This document shows, one piece after another, positions 1 through 12,156 of a stretch of 22,573 nt of DNA. The notes beneath the pieces are model-generated. The model saw only the letters and a list, made by a program, of their open reading frames with translations. It was not told the DNA's origin and ran no database searches. The stretch is from CAYJRR01 sp964372275 [NCBI: uncultured bacterium] (GTDB lineage: Bacteria > CAYJRR01), in NCBI GenBank assembly GCA_964372275.1, contig CAYJRR010000076.1, positions 1 through 22,573 on the forward strand, in the 5' to 3' direction. How positions within the stretch are numbered: the first letter of the stretch is position 1; the number at the start of each line of letters is the position of its first letter. The position numbers and the translations under genes were made by a program.

Positions 1-2522
<2,522 letters not shown>

Positions 2523-2582
2523 TCGCCATGGCTCGCGGAGTGGGTTGCGCGAACGGCAGCCGACGCGGCGAATTCGGCCGCG

Positions 2583-2969
2583 CTACGCCTCTTCCTTCAG
2601 AAACTCGGCGTACTCGGCGGCGCTGAACAGCTCGTCGAAGTCCTTGCGGTCCTCGATCTTGACCTTGACCATCCAGCCGTCGTCGTAGGGGTCGTGGTTG
2701 ATGCGCTCGGGCGACTTGACGAGGTCGGCGTTCACCTCGATCACCTCGCCGGAGATCGGCGCGTAGATGTCGGAGACGGCCTTGGTGCTTTCCACCACGC
2801 CGAACGCTTCCTCGCGCTCGAGCCGGTCGCCGGCGCTCGGCAGCTCGAGGTAGACGATCTCGCCCAATGCCTCCTGCGCGTGGTCGGTGATCCCGACGAC
2901 CGCGTGGTCTCCTTCGATTCGCACCCATTCGTGCTCGCGGGAGTATTTGAGGTCCTTGGGGATCGCCAC
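2583..2969 (-). CDS. gcvH: Glycine cleavage system H protein
   Basis: Lipoyl carrier of the glycine cleavage system, shuttling the aminomethyl intermediate from GcvP to GcvT and electrons to the L protein. The 128-residue length is typical. The N terminus has the family pattern YSREHEWVRIEGD, and the lipoylation site is Lys63 in GVVESTKAVSDIYAP, followed by SGEVIEVN and the DDGWMVKVK strand. The start is GTG at 2967-2969, supported by a strong Shine-Dalgarno AAAGGAG (2976-2982) six bases upstream. It is the last gene of a minus-strand run, 34 bp after gcvT, so it is probably co-transcribed with folD and gcvT. No lipoylation enzyme or L-protein gene is in the window. Confidence 0.97.
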   Translation of the reverse strand: MAIPKDLKYSREHEWVRIEGDHAVVGITDHAQEALGEIVYLELPSAGDRLEREEAFGVVESTKAVSDIYAPISGEVIEVNADLVKSPERINHDPYDDGWMVKVKIEDRKDFDELFSAAEYAEFLKEEA

Positions 2970-3003
2970 GCGTCGCTCCTTTGCCAGTCGGGAATCGAAG
3001 TCG

Positions 3004-4149
3004 TCAGGCCGCCCGGGGGCGCTTCCAGAACGGCGTCTCCACCACCACGACGCGGCGGGGCTCGCCGCGGATCTCCACCGAAAACTCGCTTCCGACAGCG
3101 GAAAAATTCGCGTCTACGTATCCAACGCCGATCGGCTTGTCAAGCGACGGGGACTGCGTGCCGCTGGTGGTGACGCCGATCCTCCGTCCGGTCTGCGGGT
3201 CGATCAGCGGATAGCCGTGGCGCGGAATGCCGCGGTCGACCATCGTGAACCCGACGAGCTTCCGCGCCGGGCCGGCGGCCTTCACGCGCTCCACGGCCTC
3301 GCGTCCGACGAACGGCCCCTTGGCCGTCTTCACCACCCAGCCGAGTCCGGCTTCGAGCGGATGGGTCGTCTCGTCGATGTCGTTCCCGTAGAGCGCGTAC
3401 TTCATCTCCAGGCGCAGCGTGTCGCGCGCGCCGAGCCCGATCGGTTTCAGTCCGTGCGGCCGTCCGGCCTCGAGAACGGTGGTCCAGACCCGTTCCGCCT
3501 CCTCGGCGGGGACCGCCAGCTCGAATCCGTCCTCGCCGGTGTAGCCGGTGCGGGCGATCACCGCCGGGCATCCGACCACCTTCGCTTCGACGAAGCGGTA
3601 GGTACCGACCGGATCGAGCGCGGCCCCGGTGAGCGGCTGGAGGATGGCCGGAGCCATCGGACCTTGCAGCGCGATCAGCGCCCACTCGTCGGAACGGTTC
3701 TCGAGCGTCGGGGCGTCGACCCCCAACGAGCCGAGCCGCTCCCGCATCCAGGCGAAGTCCTTCTCGACGTTTCCGGCGTTGACCACCACCAGCCAACGGT
3801 CGGAGGCGCGCCGGTAGACGATCAGGTCGTCGACGATCCCGCCGTGCTCGTAGAGCATCAGGTTGTACTGCGCCTGCCCGACCGCCACCTTGGCCACGTC
3901 GTTGGTGAGCAGCCGATGGAGCCATTCCGTGCTGCTCGGACCGTGGACCTCGAACTCCCCCATGTGCGAGACGTCGAACAGTCCGGCGGCGGAGCGCACC
4001 GTTCTGTGCTCCGGGATCACCCCTTCGTACTGGACCGGCATCTCCCACCCGGCGAAGGGGACGAGCTTCGCCCCGAGCCGCCGGTGCGCCTCGTGGAGCG
4101 GCGTGCGTTTCAACGCCGAGGGTTGTGTGGGTCGACCGTCCGCGCTCAC
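3004..4149 (-). CDS. gcvT: Aminomethyltransferase, glycine cleavage T protein
   Basis: T protein, which releases ammonia from the aminomethyl-lipoyl group on GcvH and forms 5,10-methylene-tetrahydrofolate. With a GTG start at 4147-4149 it has 381 residues (E. coli about 364). Visible family motifs are [20 protein letters not shown] (17-36), [11 protein letters not shown] (58-68), the invariant acidic pair Asp107-Asp108 in [23 protein letters not shown] (199-211) and [11 protein letters not shown] (238-248). The frame stays open upstream to 4923, but that part lies over folD and lacks T-protein similarity, so it is rejected. The chosen GTG overlaps the folD stop as GTGA (4146-4149), which indicates translational coupling. 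A TTG in frame 12 codons further in is a less likely start. Confidence 0.96.
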   Translation of the reverse strand: MSADGRPTQPSALKRTPLHEAHRRLGAKLVPFAGWEMPVQYEGVIPEHRTVRSAAGLFDVSHMGEFEVHGPSSTEWLHRLLTNDVAKVAVGQAQYNLMLYEHGGIVDDLIVYRRASDRWLVVVNAGNVEKDFAWMRERLGSLGVDAPTLENRSDEWALIALQGPMAPAILQPLTGAALDPVGTYRFVEAKVVGCPAVIARTGYTGEDGFELAVPAEEAERVWTTVLEAGRPHGLKPIGLGARDTLRLEMKYALYGNDIDETTHPLEAGLGWVVKTAKGPFVGREAVERVKAAGPARKLVGFTMVDRGIPRHGYPLIDPQTGRRIGVTTSGTQSPSLDKPIGVGYVDANFSAVGSEFSVEIRGEPRRVVVVETPFWKRPRAA

Positions 4150-5012
4150 GCCGTCCGCCTTTCCGCCGCGTCGAGGGTGTTTCGCAGGAGCATGGCGATC
4201 GTCATCGGGCCGACCCCGCCGGGCACGGGGGTGATCCATCCGGCGCGTTCCGACGCCGCCGTGAACGCCACGTCCCCCACCAGGCGCGACTTCCCGTCGG
4301 GGAGCGGAACCCGATTGATCCCGACGTCGATCACCACCGCCCCCGGTTTGATCATCGAGCCGTCGATCCGCTCGGCGCGTCCGACCGCCGCGATCACCAC
4401 GTCGGCCTCGCGGACGACGGCGCCCAGGTCGGCGGTCTTGGAGTGGGCGATCGTCACCGTGCAGTCGCGCCGCAGGAGCAGGATCGCCGCCGGCTTCCCC
4501 ACGATGTTGCTGCGCCCGACGACCACCGCGCGTCGCCCGGCCAGCGGAACGCCGGCGCTCTCGAGAAGGTGAAGGCATCCCGCCGGCGTGCAGGGCAGGA
4601 GGGACGGTTCGCCGAGCACCAGTCGCCCGACGTTCACCGGATGGAAACCGTCGACGTCCTTCTCCGGGTCGATGGCCCGAAGGACCTTCCGGTCGTCGAT
4701 CCCCCTCGGTAGCGGGAGCTGCACCAGGATTCCGTCGATCGCCGCGTCCCGATTGAGCCGGTCGACGAGCGCGAGGAGCTCCGCCTCGGACAGCCCGTCC
4801 GGAAAACTGTGCTGCACCGAGTGGAACCCGACCTCCGCGCACGCCTTGTGCTTGGAGGCGACGTAGACCGCCGACGCCGGATCGGTTCCGACCCGCACCG
4901 TCGCCAAACCCGGGGGCCGTCACTTCCGGCGGGCCAGGTCGGCCGCCCGCGCCCTCACCTCCGCGCGCAGGGTGGCGGCGATCGCTTTCCCGTCGATGAT
5001 CGTCGCCGCCAT
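4146..5012 (-). pseudogene. folD: Methylenetetrahydrofolate dehydrogenase/cyclohydrolase with an in-frame stop at codon 31
   Basis: FolD normally oxidises methylene-tetrahydrofolate to methenyl- and then 10-formyl-tetrahydrofolate, using the one-carbon unit made by GcvT next door. Reading from ATG at 5010-5012 gives MAATIIDGKAIAATLRAEV, the canonical FolD N terminus. Codon 31 (4920-4922) is TGA, and the same frame then resumes with [16 protein letters not shown] and continues to the natural stop at 4146. Not counting the stop, numbering matches the 288-residue E. coli enzyme exactly: catalytic Lys54 (YVASKHK), the KDVDGFHP motif, the NADP loop [12 protein letters not shown] and [12 protein letters not shown] all fit. 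This is therefore a single nonsense codon, not a frameshift. It could be a sequencing or assembly error, a real lesion, or a gene rescued by reinitiation at TTG 4905-4907, which would lack the first strand and helix. Function is certain from sequence; intactness is not. Confidence 0.85.
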
Positions 5013-5070
5013 CCTCGAGGCGCTATGGTCTACCGCGCGCGCGAGGCGCTGTAAAGGAGCGGCCCTTCGA

Positions 5071-6936
5071 TCAGGCTGCGGACGCACCCGCGGAGTCGGG
5101 CTCGATCCGGGTGAGCCAGTGCGTTCCGCTCACGCCTTTGAGCTCCGCTTCGAATCTCGACGCGCGCAGGGACCCGGCGCGGAGCATCGACGCGACTTCG
5201 GCGTCGCCGGCCACCGTTTCGGTGATCACCACCTGACCGCCCTCCGCCTTCCCTTCGATCCGCGCGGCGTAGTTCACCGTGCTGCCGAAGTAGTCGAGGC
5301 GGTCGTTGGCGTTGATCACCAGACAGGGTCCGGCGTGGAGGCCGATGCGGACGACCAACCGGGGCTCTCCGCGGCGGTCATTGAGCGCCGCCAAGCCGCG
5401 CTGCATGGCCAGCGCCGCCCGAAGTCCGGCGGCCGGACTGGGGAAGGCGGCCATCACCGCATCGCCGATCGTCTTGACCAGCGCTCCGCCCTCGGCGCGG
5501 ACGGCCTCGAGCAGGACCTCGAAATGGTCGCGAACCCGCGCGTAGACCGGGGCATCGCCGAACTTTTCGTAGAGCTGCGTCGAGCCCTTCAGGTCGGTGA
5601 ACAGCAGCGTCACCGATGAGACACCGAGCCGAACCCCTTCCTTCAACACTTCGGTGGAGAAGAGGTCGCGAAACTCCTGGCACGCGGTGACCATCGCGGC
5701 GCTGGCCGCGTCGTGGGAGCTGGTGGCCAGCGCCAGTCCGACGCGGGCCGGGCTCGCCAGCTCGTTCACCAGCTCGAAGCGGACGACGCCGGGCGCCGCG
5801 GTGGCGTTCGATCCCGACGCGCCGGCGGCGGCATCGGCGCGCACGCCGAGCTCGTTTACCCGGACGGCGACCTCCCGCGGCCCGTCGGCCACCTGCAAGG
5901 CGATGCGGTTCTCCGAATCGCCGCGCATCACCACGTAGTCGCCGACCGGAAGCTCGATCGTGAGCGACCGGCGCTCGCCGGGTTCGAGCACCTGCTGGAA
6001 CAGGACGCCGCGACGGCGTGCCGGGGCCCCCATGCAGAAGACAACCGGCTCGACCGTGCGGATCCCGGGATGCACCGCGAAGCTGACCTCCACCATCGTG
6101 TCGAACGAGGAGGCGTACCGAAGGTCGCAGCTCGGGCACGCCCCCTGCTCCTCGAGCTGGCCGAGGTCGGTGTTGCGCGTGACGGGCATCCGGCAGTGCG
6201 GGCAGTTGACGTCCCACATCAGATCGACCAGTCCTGCGCGCGCGGCGTGGAGAAAGAGGCGCAGGACCGCCAGCCGGGGAAGACCCCACTGGTCGGCGAG
6301 CTCGAACGGGCGCATCCGGAGCACGTCGACGTCCGGGCCGCCCGCAAGCAGCGTTCGCAGGCGGGTCGCCACCCCCGGCTCGATCGAGGAGATCCGCTCC
6401 AGCCCCTCGCGCAGCCGCTCGGCGCCGCCGGGGGCGAACCCCGCGCTGTTCGCGGCGTAGAAGGCCCGGCCGGTCGCCCGCGACGCCCGCGCGGCGGCGT
6501 CGAGCGTGCGAGCCATGCCCCGCAATTGGAACCGCGTGACGGCGCGGACCGGTCCGCGGAGCCACCGCCTTCGCGCCGCGATCTCCACCCAGAGCCGGAC
6601 TCGCGTCGATTCGCCCGCCGGGCGCGATACCGGCTCGAGCTCCGCGCCGAAGACGTAGGTCGCGGCCGGACCGCCGTGGAAGGCGCGGTAGACCTGAAAC
6701 TTCCGCGGTCGGACGAATTCGTACGGACCTTCGTCCCACGCGAGCGGCAGGAACCCCTTGGACCGGACGGTGGCGCGGGTGTTCCCGTAGCGTGCGTCGA
6801 GGAGCCGCGAATCGACCCGTGGAATGCCGACCAGTCGATTCAAGGAGTCGGTGTCGGCGACCCAGTCCCACGCCGCGTCGGGCACGACGCCGTCGAGCAC
6901 GAACTCCTCGGTGATCCGATCCGGTGGCGCCGGCAC
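5071..6936 (-). CDS. Class III adenylate cyclase with SRPBCC-like and zinc-ribbon N-terminal region (DUF5939-type)
   Basis: Predicted cytosolic enzyme making cAMP from ATP. The C-terminal catalytic domain covers residues 438-590. It has metal-binding Asp448 (LLFTDLKGST) and Asp492 (KTIGDAVMAAF), adenine-selecting Lys488 and Asp548 (DYFGSTVNYAARI), and transition-state residues Asn555 and Arg559, so it looks active and ATP-specific. Residues about 8-145 resemble an SRPBCC (START/polyketide-cyclase-like) fold. Residues about 185-300 contain a helical region and a four-cysteine zinc ribbon (Cys245, 248, 267, 270), the arrangement I associate with DUF5939 cyclases. No membrane segment is seen. 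The GTG start at 6936 has no clear Shine-Dalgarno sequence, so the start is less certain than the identity. It lies 28 bp after the fmdB-like gene and 58 bp before folD, probably on one transcript. The N-terminal ligand is unknown. Confidence 0.9.
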   Translation of the reverse strand: MPAPPDRITEEFVLDGVVPDAAWDWVADTDSLNRLVGIPRVDSRLLDARYGNTRATVRSKGFLPLAWDEGPYEFVRPRKFQVYRAFHGGPAATYVFGAELEPVSRPAGESTRVRLWVEIAARRRWLRGPVRAVTRFQLRGMARTLDAAARASRATGRAFYAANSAGFAPGGAERLREGLERISSIEPGVATRLRTLLAGGPDVDVLRMRPFELADQWGLPRLAVLRLFLHAARAGLVDLMWDVNCPHCRMPVTRNTDLGQLEEQGACPSCDLRYASSFDTMVEVSFAVHPGIRTVEPVVFCMGAPARRRGVLFQQVLEPGERRSLTIELPVGDYVVMRGDSENRIALQVADGPREVAVRVNELGVRADAAAGASGSNATAAPGVVRFELVNELASPARVGLALATSSHDAASAAMVTACQEFRDLFSTEVLKEGVRLGVSSVTLLFTDLKGSTQLYEKFGDAPVYARVRDHFEVLLEAVRAEGGALVKTIGDAVMAAFPSPAAGLRAALAMQRGLAALNDRRGEPRLVVRIGLHAGPCLVINANDRLDYFGSTVNYAARIEGKAEGGQVVITETVAGDAEVASMLRAGSLRASRFEAELKGVSGTHWLTRIEPDSAGASAA

Positions 6937-6964
6937 GGAAGGATCGTACCACGGGGCGCCGCCC

Positions 6965-7339
6965 CTACTTCGAGGGCTTGCGCGCCTTCGGCGGCTTCGA
7001 CTTCTCCCGCTTCTTCGCGCGCGGGTCGAGGTGATCCCCCGGACGCCGCGCCGGCGTGCCCCGCGGGTCCTCGTTCGTCATGCTGCCGATGCCGATCTCC
7101 TCGCCTTCGTCGTCGGGCTTGGGGGCGTCGGACTCCTTCGGGCTGCTCGATCCCCCGCCGGCGTAGTCGGTCTTGTACCAACCCGACCCCTTGAGCGCGA
7201 AGCCGGTGCTCGAGATCATCCGTTCGAGCCTGCCCTTGCACCGCGGAGTCGGGCAGGAGGTTTCGGGTCGATCGGTGATCTTCTGCCAGATCTCGTGGAC
7301 GTTCTTGCACTTCGAACAGCGGTACTCGTAGATCGGCAT
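6965..7339 (-). CDS. FmdB-family zinc-ribbon protein
   Basis: Small protein with the N-terminal zinc ribbon of the FmdB/CxxC-CxxxxC regulatory-protein family. It starts MPIYEYRCSKCKNVHEIWQK, with the four cysteines at 8, 11, 29 and 34, followed by the family signature LERMISSTGFALKGSGWYKTDY. Residues 61-124 are low-complexity: acidic first, then Lys/Arg/Pro-rich at the end (RAKKREKSKPPKARK), probably disordered and possibly nucleic-acid binding. I chose ATG at 7337-7339 because AGAGGA lies at a proper distance upstream; a GTG two codons earlier would sit on top of that site. Its biochemical role is unknown; the name comes from a putative regulator of formamidase/amidase genes. It is the first gene of the minus-strand run leading into the cyclase, divergent from the histidine kinase. 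Confidence 0.9.
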   Translation of the reverse strand: MPIYEYRCSKCKNVHEIWQKITDRPETSCPTPRCKGRLERMISSTGFALKGSGWYKTDYAGGGSSSPKESDAPKPDDEGEEIGIGSMTNEDPRGTPARRPGDHLDPRAKKREKSKPPKARKPSK

Positions 7340-7367
7340 CGCCACTTCCTCTGGATTTCCGTCGAGT

Positions 7368-7386
7368 TTGCCACGAGAAATGGCAA
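7368..7386. promoter_or_regulatory. Inverted repeat in the fmdB/kinase divergent spacer
   Basis: TTGCCA (7368-7373) and TGGCAA (7381-7386) form a perfect 6-bp inverted repeat around a 7-base spacer. On the minus strand, a perfect TTGACA occurs at 7401-7406, and a 17-bp spacer would put the -10 hexamer (CCATTT, poor) at 7378-7383, inside the repeat. If that promoter is real, the repeat is placed like an operator for the fmdB-cyclase transcript. It lies 29 bp upstream of the fmdB ATG. The repeat is seen directly; the regulatory role is inference. Confidence 0.3.
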
Positions 7387-7464
7387 TGGTGCGGACCGTT
7401 TGTCAAGAGCTGCGACATTGACTTCGCAGCGTCGCCGGTGGGACGATTTTCCGGGGGTCGTGCC

Positions 7465-8619
7465 ATGAATCGCCTCGCCACCGCGACGTTGCCGGTCCGT
7501 CGCCGCTGGGTGAGCGTGGCGCTCAAGATCTCGGTCACCACCGCGCTCCTGGTGACGATCGCGGTCGTTCTCGCCTTTCTCATGGCGCTGTCCGGCCGGC
7601 CGGTCGCCGAGTGGGTGAACGTGTACGGGCTCGCCATCCTTTCGGCGTCGCTCTTGTTCACCCTGTTCCTCGACCGCGCGCTGACCAAGCCGATCAAACG
7701 GCTGGCGTCGCACGCCACGCGCATGGCGCGAGGGGACTACGGCGAGTCGATCGTCCACGACAGCGAGGACGAGATCGGGGAGCTGTTCGCCGCGATGGAG
7801 TTCCTGCGGACGTCGTTCCTCCGCCAGAAGGAGGCGTTGGAAGAGCTCAACCGTTCCCTGGACGCCAAGGTCGACGAGCGCACCGCCGCTCTGTCCAAGG
7901 CCCTGGCCGAGCTGCAGGCCGCCCAGGACGCGTTGATCCGAACCGAGCGGTTGGCGTCGATCGGCGGGCTGGCCGGCGGCGTGGCGCACGAGATCAACAA
8001 CCCGACCGGCGTGATCCTCACCCGCGCCGGATTCCTCCTCCGCGTCGCCAAGGAGGAGAAGCTTTCGGACGACGTGGTGGAGGACGTCGTCGCCATCCAT
8101 CGTCAGGCGGAACGGATCGCGCGCATCACCTCCAGTCTTCTCTCCTTCAGCCGACAGAAGGGGGCCTCCAAGGGGCCGGTCGCGGTCGACGAGGTCGTCA
8201 CCGAGTCGCTCGCCCTGGTCGAGACGGTCCTCAAAGGGACCGACGTGCAGGTGGTGAAGGAGCTGGCGGCCGATCTCCCCGCGGTCTACGGCGACAAGGG
8301 TCGCCTGGAGCAGGTTCTGGTGAACCTGCTGAAGAACGCCGTCGACGCGATGCCCAGCGGCGGCCGGCTGACGCTGCGGGCCCGGCGGCTGGGCGAAAAG
8401 GTCGAGATCGCCGTCGCCGACACCGGCGTCGGGATGCCGCCCGAGGTGCAGGCCAAGATCTTCGAGCCGTTCTTCACCACCAAGGAGGTCGGCAAGGGGA
8501 CGGGCTTGGGGCTCTCGATCGCCTACGGAATCGTGGCCGACCACGGCGGCGATCTCTCGGTCGAGTCGACACCGGGGAAGGGGACCGAGTTCCGGATGAT
8601 GTTGCCCATGGAGGCGTGA
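7465..8619 (+). CDS. Membrane sensor histidine kinase (HAMP-HisKA-HATPase), partner of the NtrC-type regulator
   Basis: Predicted inner-membrane kinase of 384 residues. Two hydrophobic segments (about 18-43 and 52-70) are joined by a loop of only about eight residues, so there is no periplasmic sensor domain. A HAMP linker (about 70-123) and a coiled coil (about 118-160) follow. The H-box is [20 protein letters not shown] with phospho-accepting His175. The ATPase part has N-box [10 protein letters not shown] (Asn291), G1 DTGVGMP, F-box FEPFFTTK and G2 GTGLGLS. This set is typical of NtrB/ZraS/AtoS-like kinases that pair with sigma-54 activators, and such a regulator follows after 3 bp. ATG 7465 is preferred over an in-frame GTG at 7438 because of a GGGGG element seven bases upstream. 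The signal sensed cannot be told from the sequence. Confidence 0.94.
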   Translation: MNRLATATLPVRRRWVSVALKISVTTALLVTIAVVLAFLMALSGRPVAEWVNVYGLAILSASLLFTLFLDRALTKPIKRLASHATRMARGDYGESIVHDSEDEIGELFAAMEFLRTSFLRQKEALEELNRSLDAKVDERTAALSKALAELQAAQDALIRTERLASIGGLAGGVAHEINNPTGVILTRAGFLLRVAKEEKLSDDVVEDVVAIHRQAERIARITSSLLSFSRQKGASKGPVAVDEVVTESLALVETVLKGTDVQVVKELAADLPAVYGDKGRLEQVLVNLLKNAVDAMPSGGRLTLRARRLGEKVEIAVADTGVGMPPEVQAKIFEPFFTTKEVGKGTGLGLSIAYGIVADHGGDLSVESTPGKGTEFRMMLPMEA

Positions 8620-8622
8620 CGG

Positions 8623-10082
<1,460 letters not shown>

Positions 10083-10086
<4 letters not shown>

Positions 10087-10673
10087 AGGCGCTTCGGCAC
10101 CTCGGTGCCGCCGATCGGAGGCTCGGGGCACTGATCGAACGCGTCGGTCCGTTCCGGCTGCGGGTGGACCGGATGCAGAGTCCCTTCGCGTCCCTGGCCG
10201 AGTCGATCGTCTACCAGCAGCTGAGCGGCAAGGCGGCGGAGACGATCTACGGGCGCGTCGAGGCGGCGCTCGGCGAGGTGACGCCGGAGGCGGTGCTTCG
10301 CAGTCGCGTGTCGGATCTGCGGGGGTGCGGACTTTCGGGGTCGAAGACCGCCGCGGTGAAGGACCTTGCGGCCAAGGCGCTCCAGGGAGTGGTGCCATCG
10401 ATCGGCGAGCTCGAATCGATGGACGACGAAGCGATCGTCGAGCGCCTCACGCAGGTCCGCGGGATCGGCCGTTGGACGGTCGAGATGCTGCTGATCTTCC
10501 GACTCGGCCGCCCGGACGTGCTCCCGGCGACCGACTACGGGGTGCGGAAGGGGTTCGCCAAGACCTTCCGGCGCGCGCTGCCGACGCCAGCCGACGTACT
10601 GCGCCGAGGCGAGCGCTGGCGCCCGTACCGGTCGGTCGCCGCCTGGTACCTCTGGCGCGCGCTCGAGCTCTGA
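10083..10673 (+). CDS. DNA-3-methyladenine glycosylase II-like (HhH-GPD superfamily)
   Basis: Base-excision-repair glycosylase expected to remove alkylated bases such as 3-methyladenine. The 196-residue protein is the short AlkA/Mag-type catalytic core without the extra N-terminal domain of E. coli AlkA. Motifs are FASLAESIVYQQLSGKAA (35-52), the helix-hairpin-helix VRGIGRWTVEM (125-135), and PATDYGVRKGF containing catalytic Asp151. The GTG start overlaps the response-regulator stop as GTGA (10083-10086), and the gene sits in the tail of the two-component unit, so expression may be coupled to it. It converges on the lamin-tail lipoprotein gene with only 2 bp between stop codons. Confidence 0.92.
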
Positions 10674-10675
10674 CC

Positions 10676-11542
10676 CTACTCGCAGCCGCTGTTGTCGCGT
10701 CCCGGCGTGCTGCCACCGGGATCCTCGCTCACGCACCAATTCCCCGGCTCGTCCGGATCGGCGACGACGCGGCGCTCCACGCTCTTTCCGGTCGTCGCGG
10801 AGGAGAGGGGTAGGTTGTCGGTCGCGTCGTCCGGGGTGCCGTAGGTCGTGACCGCGACCGCCTCTCCGGGTGCGAAAAGCGAGATCGGATCGTCCTTGGA
10901 CAGGCCGTTCCCGATCGTGGTGTCCCCGGTCGTCACCAGCACCGTTCCGTCCGGGAGATCGTAGGTGTCGGGGACGTACTCGGCATCGACGATCAAGGCG
11001 TAGGCCCCGGGCTCGAGCTCGGTCGCCCCCCCGTCGAACGACTGCAGCGTGTCGTCGCCATCTCCGTCGGCGACGGCGAAACCGGTCAGGTCGACGGTGT
11101 CGAATCCGTCGTTCTTGATTTCGACGAACTCGCCGACGTCCTGGTCGACCGCTTCGGTCATCACCTCGGTGATCACCAGGTCGGGCGGGGGAAGCGGCGG
11201 CAGCGTGGTGATCACCAGATCGCCGGACCGGGATGGGCCGTTCCCGAACAGGTCGTAGGACGCCACCCGCAGGTGGTAGGTCGTCTCGGGGAGCAGGTTC
11301 CGCAGCGTGATCACGTGCGATTCGAGGTAGAGGTTGTCGATCTCCGCCTGGCCGTAGGCCTCGGTCGTCCCGTACTCCACCACGGCGTTCGCCCGTTCGT
11401 CTGTGAGCCAGGCGATCGTGGCCGTGGTGTCGCGGACCACGCTTGCCGTCGGCCCCTCCTCGATCGTCGGAGGGGTGGTGTCGAAGTCGGGCCCGCAGGC
11501 CGCCGAGAGGGCCACGAGGAGAGCGGCAATTCCGGGGCGCAT
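10676..11542 (-). CDS. Predicted lipoprotein with fibronectin type III and lamin-tail domains
   Basis: Exported 288-residue protein. The N terminus MRPGIAALLVALSAAC looks like a short lipoprotein signal with Cys16 as modification site, although Ser at -3 is not ideal. Residues about 24-114 form an FN3-like domain of the type preceding metallophosphatases (TATIAWLTDERANAVVEYG, then LLPETTYHLRVASYD). Residues about 121-285 match a lamin-tail domain (DLVITEVM, GEFVEIKNDG, VDLTGFAVADG, LEPGAYALIVDA) and end with a conserved-looking NWCVSEDPGGSTPGRDN tail. Lamin-tail domains in bacteria occur in surface and secreted proteins, often with nucleases or calcium-binding modules. The ATG shares one base with the preceding gene's stop (TGATG, 11540-11544), so it is translationally coupled and last in the envelope cluster. 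A longer open frame upstream to 11956 is an overlap artefact. Function unknown. Confidence 0.85.
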   Translation of the reverse strand: MRPGIAALLVALSAACGPDFDTTPPTIEEGPTASVVRDTTATIAWLTDERANAVVEYGTTEAYGQAEIDNLYLESHVITLRNLLPETTYHLRVASYDLFGNGPSRSGDLVITTLPPLPPPDLVITEVMTEAVDQDVGEFVEIKNDGFDTVDLTGFAVADGDGDDTLQSFDGGATELEPGAYALIVDAEYVPDTYDLPDGTVLVTTGDTTIGNGLSKDDPISLFAPGEAVAVTTYGTPDDATDNLPLSSATTGKSVERRVVADPDEPGNWCVSEDPGGSTPGRDNSGCE

Positions 11543-12144
11543 CACTTCCCTCGGGCCGCACGGATGCGCTGGCTGAACCACCCGCCGGTCAGCGCGTCGA
11601 GGTTCGCGGTCAGCTCCTCGAGACGCAGCTCCTTCGCCGTGCGCGCCTTGGCGTCGGTCGGGGGGTTCATCAACAGGTCGAGCTGCACCCGCCGCCGCTC
11701 GAAGTAGATCTTCGTCGTCTCGTCGAGGATGTCGTCGCGCAGCTGGACCAATCGGGAGGTCTCGCGGATCGCCTGCACGCGCGTCGGTCCCATCAGCATC
11801 TCGTCCAGACGCCACTCCAGCGTCACGTCGTAGCCGGTGTTGAAGTTCTCGTCGAGATCGACATCGCGCTCGCCCGTCTCGTTGATCGTGACGTTCTTGT
11901 CGTCGTCGACGTCCTGGTCGTATCGCAGTCGCGTGCGCGGGAGCAGCTTGGTCCACTTGGCGCTCCGCTGGTAGCCGTTGAGGACGTCGTCGGAGACCAG
12001 CGCGTAGCGCATCGCGACTTCCTGCACCTCACGGACGCTGGGCTCGCCGGAGAAGGCTTCGTTCCCGCCGGCACCGGCAGGCAGCGCGAGGAACGACGCC
12101 CCCATGAGGGCGAGGAGGAATCCAATCGAGGGCACCGAGCGCAT
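11542..12144 (-). CDS. Small exported protein, paralogue of the propeller protein's C-terminal module
   Basis: I do not recognise a named family. The 200-residue protein starts with a clear signal peptide (hydrophobic stretch to about residue 20, likely cleavage after AGA at 25). Residues 55-115 look beta-rich, with a very acidic turn (DQDVDDDKNV) and alternating strands ending YDVTLEWRLDEMLMG. Residues 119-190 are helical, probably a coiled-coil hairpin, ending LEELTANLDALTGGWFSQR. The same order of elements, with clear identity, makes up the last 155 residues of the upstream Asp-box protein. It begins 12 bp after that gene and overlaps the next gene by one base. A periplasmic or outer-membrane-associated structural role is plausible but inferred. 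Confidence 0.8.
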   Translation of the reverse strand: MRSVPSIGFLLALMGASFLALPAGAGGNEAFSGEPSVREVQEVAMRYALVSDDVLNGYQRSAKWTKLLPRTRLRYDQDVDDDKNVTINETGERDVDLDENFNTGYDVTLEWRLDEMLMGPTRVQAIRETSRLVQLRDDILDETTKIYFERRRVQLDLLMNPPTDAKARTAKELRLEELTANLDALTGGWFSQRIRAARGK

Positions 12145-12156
12145 CGTCTCTTCTCC

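Noticed and set aside
2565-2581. Hairpin GCGGC-N7-GCCGC between gcvP and gcvH as a bidirectional terminator.
   Set aside because: The stem is only 5 bp, there is no T-tract on either side, and such short GC stems are frequent here.
4920-4922. Selenocysteine or recoded TGA in folD.
   Set aside because: FolD is not a known selenoprotein, the position is not catalytic (Leu31 in E. coli numbering), and TGA ends other genes here normally.
4150-4923. N-terminal extension of the gcvT frame by 258 codons.
   Set aside because: It lies on folD in another frame and shows no T-protein similarity; the GTG at 4149 gives the normal family length.
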